Source: Didymodactylos carnosus
Taxonomy: Eukaryota > Rotifera > Eurotatoria > Philodinida > Philodinidae
NCBI GenBank assembly: GCA_905250885.1
Contig: CAJNOQ010001816.1
Span: forward strand, 1 to 28,273
DNA: 28,273 nucleotides
Reading direction: 5' to 3'
How positions within the stretch are numbered: the stretch's first letter is position 1; each line of letters begins with the position of its first letter. A model generated the notes under the pieces. The model made no database searches, was not told where the DNA came from, and worked only from the letters and a program-made list of their open reading frames with translations. Below, in pieces: positions 19,802 to 28,273 of the stretch. Made by a program: the position numbers and the translations under genes.

Positions 19802-21445
19802 TTATTTCATTTGATTTAGTGGAAGTAATATTGTTGTTTCAGTTTTTGATGTACTCGAGACTAATTCTATTCTAACAGCGTATAGAATGAATGTAATCGG
19901 ATCAAATAACGCCGTATATTGACCATATCTACTCCATTCATCCATAACTATTTCAGTTTTACCATTCGTTTTTGCTTGCTTTTGTAATTTTTTGACTGTG
20001 TCTTTATACAAATATTCTCTCGTCAAACCAATGAAACAGTCACCAAATGAAAAATTTAATATTGATTTATCATCCAAATAGACAAGCACGGAACGCCGAC
20101 TATCCTCTTCACAGTCATCAACGTAAACGTAGCTAATAATATTTGTTACTGAACACTTTTTCATGAGAAATTCTTTTGTCGGTAACTGTAGAGGAGTGTT
20201 GGCCTGTTCCACGATGAGACTACATGATTTTCCATCTGTATCGTGAGCATAAACTCGAATTTTCAGTGGCTGCGGTAAACTTTTATGCGCGCGAGCTCGT
20301 CGTTCGTTATCACGCCCGGGTCTGCCTTGAATTTTGATTTGAACTCCAAGGGCAAACGTAACTAGTTTTGTTGGTTCTAAATTAACCACACTGTCAGTTA
20401 ACCAATGATATTCGCCATTACTAGATGGTGGGCCGATGTTAACTGTTATACATTCGCACCATATACCCTCATGATTTTCATATTCAGCGGTGAATTCGAT
20501 AATTGAAACAGATTCTTTGCCAGTATTTTGAATTAGTATTTTTGGAATGAAAAAATAATTGATGAATGCACCCCCTTTTGTCCTTACATCTTGATTTGCT
20601 TCCATTTTCAAAGTATTTCCCAAAGTTAATAAACGTATCACAGAATCTCCTTGGCAAACATGTTTTGTTGTCTTTGCTTGCTCTGCTGCAACTAGTTCGG
20701 GTCCTTGTCGTTGAGGTTCCGGGATTTTTGAACTAAAATCAGTATTTACAATTTCGTCTTCATCTTCTGATTCTGACTTTAATTCTAATTCTAATTCTGC
20801 TTTTGATTCATGCGGTTGTGCCTCGGTAGCACTCAAACTCTGTTGTACATCGGCTAAAAAGCAATTTTTTTACATAGATTGTAAGCACTCAAATAGTCCT
20901 TCGGGCCACAAGACTTTTCTTACTTTCAAAACACTCTGTGCCAACTGTCTGCTTAATTTTTTCAATTAATACTTGACATTTGATATTAAAATTTTGTTCT
21001 GTAATATTTTTAAAATCAAGATATAATAGATCTGTGATACTGAATCCCAGCCAAGCCGAAGGCTTCCAGCCGGCGATCGTCATACAGGGTATAATTGGGA
21101 CACCTCTCTGTGAAGCATAAGTTAATTCCTTTTTACAATTTTCCGATTGCTGATATTCTTTTGTCGGAAAACAGACAATTGCTGATGCATTTTCCACGCC
21201 TTCGGCCATACTGTAAATGATAAAAGAGAAAATGCTCAGAATAGAAGAAGAGAATATTTCCCATTCATTAAATTGTAACTATATTCATACCTTGAACTTA
21301 AGCATTTTTTCATACCACCCTTAGTATCCATCCATACTCGAATGCCATTATCTTTCAAATACTGGTACACATCACACACAAGTTTTTGTGTGTTCCACTG
21401 ATATGAAAGCATAATATGTTTTTCATCTTTGATCTTTTCAGCCAT
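19802..21445 (-). CDS. TIR-domain protein, mirror copy
   Basis: Identical copy of the gene at 6829-8472, with exons at complement(21291-21445), complement(20924-21210) and complement(19802-20853). All coding segments translate to the same protein, and both introns are unchanged. As in the left arm, transcription points toward the palindrome centre. Confidence 0.88.
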
Positions 21446-21525
21446 TGTTCCTTTATTGAGTTAAGTCTACAATAATTAGACAAGAATGAAGTGCATATTA
21501 GATCTAATACTTAGAATAATCTAAT

Positions 21526-21533
21526 CTTTTATA
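21526..21533 (-). promoter_or_regulatory. candidate TATA box of TIR gene, mirror
   Basis: Mirror of 6741-6748. Confidence 0.4.
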
Positions 21534-22237
21534 CTAGAAAACAGCGAAAAGAAAGGATGATGATAATAGTGTGTAATGAAGTTTTGTTTTGTCTCCAAGC
21601 TACTTTTTATCCAGTTAAACTTACATCGTAAAAAACAGCATTGGCTATTACTTTTTCTTATCAAAGTTTTTTAGAGCCTTTTAAAAGAAAAAATAATGTG
21701 AATGTACTGTCCTTTTGAAAATTATTTTTTTCCCTTTGCGTTATTAACGTTCAACTTCTTCTTTTGAAGAACTTTTTCTTTTTATTCGCATGTTCAAATT
21801 TGAATAACAAACTCAATGTGTTTTTCATGAATGTAAACTCTTCATAAACACATTTTCTGTAATTACTCTTTGTGCAATAATATAAAACATTCCTACTGAT
21901 ACATTCTTAGTTTTGTTGATGAAAGTGGAATAAAGACGCACAAAGAAGAAAGAAAAGGTTGGGCCATCTACTCACCTTCATAAGAACTTTGCTCGATAAT
22001 CTAGACTCGCATGACACCGCAAGAGCATTCTTGATAAGTTTACGGAACTATGTATGCATAGACTAAACAGGAAAAGGGTTGAAATTCCTTTTCTTTACCG
22101 GAGGCCTGATTAGCCATCTTACAATCTTTGTCTAACAATGTTCGATACACGGATTCAAAATGTTAAAAGGTCTTGTACTATTTACAAACGTTTTGAAAAT
22201 TAAATCACTGTCTCATACGACGTAAATTCTTGATTCA

Positions 22238-22337
22238 GTCCCGATTCGTCGACACTCACTCTCACACCGCCCCTCCCGCCTTTGAAATTCTCTGATGTAT
22301 TTTCTTTGAAGTGTCCGATTTGTCGACGAATCGGGAC
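22238..22337. repeat. 16-bp perfect inverted repeat pair, mirror
   Basis: Mirror of 5937-6036. Confidence 0.75.
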
Positions 22338-22629
22338 GATACCAAATTCTTCTTTCTTTTTTCTTTCCAAGAAACATTTTTTTTAACTGCTGTATGTCTG
22401 TCTCATCGGTGCTACATCACTTCTTATCTATATACATTGAAATGTTCTGTTTTTCTTTTTCCCTCTTTTTGTTGTCCATTTTTTGTCCGCTTCACGTTTT
22501 CTGTCAAAGAAAATCTGGTACAATGCTCTGCAATTCCAGGTTCGTGTGATAGTCATGTACTTTACGAAATAAATAGATAAACTAAAAGACTATGGTCTAA
22601 AATTGGCAGCTGCTAGATTCAGTGTAGGC

Positions 22630-22752
22630 ATGGCTGATCGTAATCAACAGGCGGATGTTCAGTTAATTAAACCGATCGATGGGCAACCCCGCAGACGCAT
22701 GGAAATCTACATACACAACGGGATGTCCGATTTCAGGCACCGGGATGAATGA
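22630..22752 (+). CDS. short GC-richer ORF, mirror copy
   Basis: Mirror of 5522-5644. The ATG at 22630-22632 and TGA at 22750-22752 are in frame. Confidence 0.15.
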   Translation: MADRNQQADVQLIKPIDGQPRRRMEIYIHNGMSDFRHRDE

Positions 22753-23593
22753 CCTGACAAAGGTTATCCAATGCTGAATTTTGTAAAAATTGTGAAATTC
22801 CATTTAGCAAGGGGGGAGGGAACAATTATCATCTGATGGGCTGTCAGTGATAATGTTAGTGGGACATTAGACTGTTGAGGAGCTAGTGAAGATCAAGCTG
22901 ACATGTAATCAGCACTGATTTCAGAAGTCGTATTAGATTGTTGAGAATGTGTACGGTGCTTTGAGAGAAGACAGCAGGCGACCGTACATGATCACTAATA
23001 AAATGAAAGAATGAACAAGAAACATTGTCCGGTATTACCCGTTTCCAACTTCGAAAATTCTCTTTGTGAACCTCTCCGATGTCCTAGCTTACGGAAGCGC
23101 TTAAATATATTCTAAAAAACAATTTCGCTTCTAAAATTTCTTTCAGAATCCCTTTTCTGTTTCTGAGAAAATCCTATTCCGGCGCTACATTTCTATTAGG
23201 GCTGATAACTGCACAGCGAAAAATGTTTTTTTAATTGTTTAAAAAGTCTTTTTTACGGGAAAAAAACTGAAAAGGCTGTAAATATTTGAAAAACACTTCA
23301 ATTTCAACAAACTTCAAGTTTTCTACTTTAGAGATCATTCAAGTTATCGAAACTAATCTTTTGTGATTCAGTGTCAAAGATTGTCTATAGAAATGATATT
23401 TAATCGACTTTGACCTTAAAGGTCATTCGACTATCGCTGGCAGAATCGGCCCCCATAAAATACTCATAGATCATTCTGTAAACATATCTAGTTTTCCTGG
23501 TTGAGAGTTGAAGCCGAGTTTTTGATTTCGTTCGAACCACTAGAGTCTGACCTTCAAAAGACAGCACCGCTTTTTATGAAATTTTGCTTCGTT

Positions 23594-23876
23594 TATGAGA
23601 TATTTCATTTTTATTGAAATTTTGACTCTTTTCCCCGAAACGGGCAGGCCTATTTCGAAAAAAATTTCCATTGAAAGATCTTCTAGGAAACCAGTTTCTA
23701 AAATCCTCCTGGAAACCTTTTGAAGATCTCGATATGGTTTCCATCCGATTCTAAGATGCTTTTCACCCATATATCCAAAGGTTCATTGGTTGAAGTCAAA
23801 AATGGATGATTTTGTTGAAAAAGACCTGTCTGTTTTGCGGCAGAAGAGTCAACATTTCATAAACAATTAAAAAGAA
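23594..23876. repeat. foldback element 3, right copy
   Basis: Mirror of 4398-4680. Confidence 0.5.
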
Positions 23877-25370
23877 AACGGAAAAATTTACTTTTCGTAC
23901 GAATTTCCGGCAACAACGAGAAAGGTCAACACAAGTCAGATTTCCTTATTAAATCTTTACCTCTCGAAAGACGTCAGAGAATTGAAACTTTTCGTTATTT
24001 TAGTCAGTTAACTGCTACCTAAAAACCAGAGGGGAAGACAATATACTGTTCTCCTTCTCCAGCTTTTAAAAGGTAAGAGTATATAGTGAAATATTAGTTA
24101 ACAAAATCAGAAACCTTCAAACGTTCCGAGTTTGCCCGCTGAATAAACCTGTAAAATAATTTTTAAAAGTCCAAAAATCCCATAAAAGGCTTCATCTAGA
24201 GATGGACTAAGAAATTCTTCTTAGGTTCCCAAAAGCGCCTCGATTCCAGAAAACAGTCTGCTGTTATACACTTGTGTGAGTTTCTACGAATTTTCCTTCA
24301 TAAAAAATGTCAAACATATTTTTACATCGGACATTTTTTTCAAAAATACACGTATGAAAGTGTCACAAAACATATATGTAGCTTGCTTACCTTTCAGAGA
24401 ATATCTCTCCTGAAATTGTATAACCATTTATTTCTTAATCAAATTTCTGAGAAAATATTTATTGTAGCAAGCACAACCGAAGATTGTATGAATGTTTTTA
24501 TTTGATTCGCACTATATGTAGAAAAACCTAATATATACGTGCTTTTACAATTACTCTCTTCTTTCGCTTTTAATTAAAAACAGAAATCATTGCGATGACA
24601 AAATGCCACGTATCGATAACAGTGATAGCCCACGAAAGAAAAAAGAAGAATCATTTATGCTTTTATGTACAATGATGATAGTTCGCAGGGAGGGAGATGA
24701 ATCTACACAGAGCCAAATAAATAAAACCTCCTACACATCAAGGTAGTAAACATTGTCATAATTTGTGATGTATAAAAGTGAGTTGTGTAAAAACTGAAGG
24801 ATAAAACTAATTCATCAGTGCAGTTAGTAATCATCTACTTTCCTTTGAAAAATATTTGTTTTAATTTCTGTCGCTTTTTAATTACACGTTTTCATTAGTC
24901 ATGAAGGCAAGCATGCGAAAAAAAGAACAGCAAAGAAGCTATATAACAAATTTTTACCTATGGATACTTTCTTTTTTACTCTAACGGGTGCTTCAGAAGA
25001 AATTGCGCTCTTGGGATTTTCGTCTTTTCTTCCTTTTCGATATTCGTTATTATAACATGCGATACAAAAACCGGAGCGAATTTCAAATTTTGTGTTATAG
25101 CAAAGGAACGTCCGAACAGCTACAAGTTTCTAACGTAAAAGAGAAAAGTTTAGAGAACAAAGCAGGCGCCTAAGTTTGCATTTGACATCCATTTTTTAGT
25201 CAAGACACAGTGGCTCCTTGAATGTTTCAACTTCCGTTTTGGCTTGAAAGCCGCCAAGAATTTTTCGAACTTTATTTTCAACTGGAGTCTTTTCAGGAAA
25301 TCTAGAACTACACAGACTACAAGTATGAAGTTTTTGAACAACGTTTAATTCTTAAAAATGGAGTGACAAA

Positions 25371-25742
25371 AAAATGTGTCACAGCATTACCAAAAATGTC
25401 ACAGCGTTACTTTAGTAAAGTGAGTTTTATAAACAAAGTAAAGGGTTCTGAAAAAAAATTTGTTAGCTCCTCTATAAACTTTGCTCAAGATACTTTTTAT
25501 TAGCTCTTCTAAAATCGCAGGGCCTTTTTATGTCACAGCGTCACCGGTCTAAAAGGGTTTTGTGGAAGCTCGAATCTTTAACAAAAACCTTCGTTTTTAT
25601 ATTCAAAGTAGAATAAGCCTTACTCTACTTTGACGCGGCTCTTCGAAAGAGCCGCGTCGAATGACGCCAAAATGAACTTTCTAGCTCTTGTGGTTTTCGA
25701 GAAAACCTCAAATTACTGTGTTAAAAATGTCACAGCGTTACC
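25371..25742 (-). repeat. GCTGTGACA motif cluster, mirror
   Basis: Mirror of 2532-2903. Confidence 0.7.
25605..25658. repeat. two adjacent hairpins, right copy
   Basis: Mirror of 2616-2669. Confidence 0.75.
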
Positions 25743-25955
25743 TTTGAGCAAGCCGTAAAGCGAAAGCACACAACAACTTTCTCGGTATGATATTCGTTCT
25801 GTATTTGCTAATTAAATCTAAAGTTAATAATCCCTCTGTAACTGAAAACAAGATCAATAAAAATAAGAATAATGATAATTCGTGTCGTGCTTACGAACTC
25901 TTATTGTTCTCTTTTTCTTCCAACCAGTGAGTTGTTTTGCCTTGCTATATAAATA

Positions 25956-26056
25956 AAATCCCTACAGGATTGAAAAGTGAATAGAGCCATCGTAGTATTG
26001 GACAAAAGCCTTCGTCCAGTTCAAGTATGTTCTGTGCCAAATTCTAGAAACACTGC
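25956..26056 (-). repeat. dispersed ~100 bp repeat, copy 1 mirror
   Basis: Mirror of 2218-2318, reading on the minus strand. Confidence 0.6.
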
Positions 26057-26121
26057 GGCTAAAGCAAAAGGAAAGATAATAAGTCAACACATTGTTTTCT
26101 ACGAGATCACGTACCAGGCTC

Positions 26122-26348
26122 AGCCTGGGCAATGTTTTATTTTGTAGAGTAAACTGTCTTCTTTATCAAACGAACTCTCATGGGCATTTATTTCAAAAGT
26201 TATAACTCAGTAAGTGAGTAACCCAAAAGCCATTTTTCACCTGATTTTTGGTAACTTCTCTCTATTTATAGCGGCGTCTCTAAGAGTTCATTTGACTACC
26301 ACATCAAAGAAGACAATTTACTCTAAAAAATAAGACATTCTCAGGCTT
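26122..26348. repeat. foldback element 2, right copy
   Basis: Mirror of 1926-2152. Confidence 0.65.
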
Positions 26349-27248
26349 CTACATTATTTCGTTGTGGAGTCATAATTATTTCAAAACCTAACGGACGTAA
26401 ATGGACTTTTACGTGGACAAGCAGCGTACCACCATCGATTGCAAGAAACACGATATATACTCGAAAATGATCAAGTCAATTCACATTTGTAGTAGCAACG
26501 TGTCGAGGGCGCACTCAATGATAATGCCAATGAAGCCTCGGCTATGGCTCCGACGGTAACTCTCGTGTGGGGCGAAAAATTCATGCTTCAACTTTAAGCA
26601 ATCAAGTTCATTTTCGACCGATCGATGATCAATATAATTTCTCAAAATCGAAAATCGGCCAGTCTAGTCGAAATATGAACACTGAAGGCTTTTGTCAATA
26701 TGCGGCTGCTTTTATGTAGAGTCCTGAAGAGTGTTTCTTAATAAAGAACACGAAACGCGCATCGGCAGTTAATCTCTGCACTTTCAGTTCATCGATTATT
26801 GTTATTACAAAGCACACATTTTCTATTCTTTTATTAATTGTTCGGCAAGGTCGGTTGCTGGAAAGCAAAAGTTGAGAACAACGGATTAGACTTGTTTCCA
26901 TTGCAGGTACACTTCCGTTTTCATTCTCACTCTCATCCGCAAGCCATCTGATGAGACTTTGTTGTCAGCAAAGTCGGAATCGAGATTGTGACTGCTCTGA
27001 CCTATCCCCACGTTAAACTCTGAAATAATATAGTTTATTTTTGTTCGCTCGTTCGTTTCTTCACTTGGTCAGAGAAAATAAAACTTCGCTCACGAAAATC
27101 AACATATTTGTCAAAAGGGCACGTCGTCATCTCTCTCATTCTTATTACAAAACTTTATTACTCACAGCTGCAATGTCGTGTTGTAGTTAGAAAAAAACGT
27201 GGGCAGAAACGTGCTGACGATAACGTTTTCTTATCGCATGACACGAGT

Positions 27249-27970
27249 TTCTTTAAAGGATCGATTTTGCTAAAAATCGCTACAGTTTCAAAAAATTCAA
27301 ATTTTGGATTTTCTCTTTATTTTCAGGTTTTGAAACTAATTTTTTTGAATTCAATATTGAAATTAAGAATCGCCACCAAAAACTGAGTCGAGATATATAT
27401 ATCTCAAAACTTTTCGCTTATTTTCATTCTTCGTGAAAATCTCAGTAATTTTTTGGCGTGAAATTCTTAAAAGAACGAAAGTTGTCGGACAGGATGAAGA
27501 ATACATCATTCGCCCCACTTCTTGATGGTGATTCTGAATACGTAATTTTAATTGCATAAACAAAGAGTTCTGGTGGAGAACAATGAGAATTACGGCCAGA
27601 ATTCTGCCCTTTTCCCTTCTTGTAGAAAAAATGAATTTTCTTACCGGGGAATAAAATTAAAAAAAACGATACGTCATGTTAAAACAGACACTTTCACGGT
27701 TGGAATGAGATAAACGAAATGGTAAAATGCATTGACACAAAAAACTAGTGACGCTTGCAAAATGACTTGCTGTCGTTTTGGAGGGTAAGTTCAAGTAAAG
27801 CAGGTTAAATCGGCTTTCAGATTTAAGATCAGTCGAGCATCTTCTCTATACTCAGTTTTCAATGCTCAATTCAAAAGAATTAGTTTCAAAAGTTGAAAGT
27901 AAAGAGAAAATGCAAAATTTGAATTTTTCGAAACTGTAGCGATTTTGAGCAAAATCGGTTCTTTAAAGTT
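27249..27970. repeat. foldback element 1, right copy
   Basis: Mirror of 304-1025. The long arms are at 27249-27363 and 27856-27970. Confidence 0.7.
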
Positions 27971-28273
27971 TTTCAAAACTTTCACTATAAAAACATTTAT
28001 TCAAAACTTAAAACGAACTTTTCTTACTCAGCTCGATGTCCACTATCCAAGCATGTATAAATATATCAAAAAAAAAAAGTCACGGGAACTTCGAATCAGG
28101 TAACTCATTCATGAGAGCGTGTTAACTGAATTACACTGAATCCACATATACCTAAATCGACACCTAGAAACAGTTATCTACGCAAAATAAATGCGATCAC
28201 TAACAGATCTTGTTTTATTGATACTTGCTAATTTGTTAAATGAATGATGGTTAAATAAAACCGTGTTGCTGTC

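Larger units (their letters stand above)
14311..28273 (-). repeat. right arm of giant inverted repeat
   Basis: This is the reverse complement of 1-13963. Every gene and repeat of the left arm recurs here at 28274 minus its coordinate, on the opposite strand. The outer edge coincides exactly with the end of the window, as on the left, so no flanking DNA is visible to show where either arm really ends. Confidence 0.98.

Noticed and set aside
1..28273. A DNA transposon or viral genome with 14-kb terminal inverted repeats
   Set aside because: No integrase, polymerase or capsid gene is present. The genes are host-like with introns, and the unique middle is only 347 bp without a gene.

Overview
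The window is one giant inverted repeat. Positions 1-13963 reappear as the reverse complement at 14311-28273 (position x pairs with 28274-x) around a unique 347 bp spacer (13964-14310). Every open frame of 60 codons or more outside the spacer has an identical mirror partner. Wherever I compared the arms base by base (ends, homopolymers, repeats, centre) they matched, with one substitution at 13936/14338. I did not compare all 13963 positions.

The DNA is eukaryotic. It is AT-rich, gene-sparse and full of foldback repeats, and the genes have short GT-AG introns (56-80 bp). The proteins (a TIR domain of the 'MLSYQW...VWMD...SMAEG' type, and a kinase with two ZZ zinc fingers) together with a mariner transposase fossil suggest a metazoan, most likely a rotifer and plausibly a bdelloid. 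This is inference from domain style, not from a marker gene.

Layout of the left arm (the right arm mirrors it): about 6.8 kb of repeat-rich DNA without a convincing gene (1-6740), holding foldback elements at 304-1025, 1926-2152, 4398-4680 and 5937-6036 and a GCTGTGACA motif cluster at 2532-2903; a three-exon TIR gene on + (6829-8472, 497 aa); 2.3 kb with a foldback element, a short dispersed repeat with an open frame, and nothing else; a degraded mariner element (10760-11549); a ZZ-ZZ-kinase gene on - (11921-13382, 5' exon not found); then about 580 bp of non-coding DNA and the spacer. The kinase copies stand head to head across the centre and the TIR copies lie outside them, pointing toward the centre.

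Both genes look like intracellular signalling or innate-immune components: a TIR protein that keeps the glutamate expected of TIR NADases, and a probably active kinase. The palindrome doubles both. Because the mariner fossil and the foldback elements are present with the same damage in both arms, the palindrome is younger than they are, or the arms are kept identical by gene conversion, or one arm is an assembly product. Telling these apart is the main open question.
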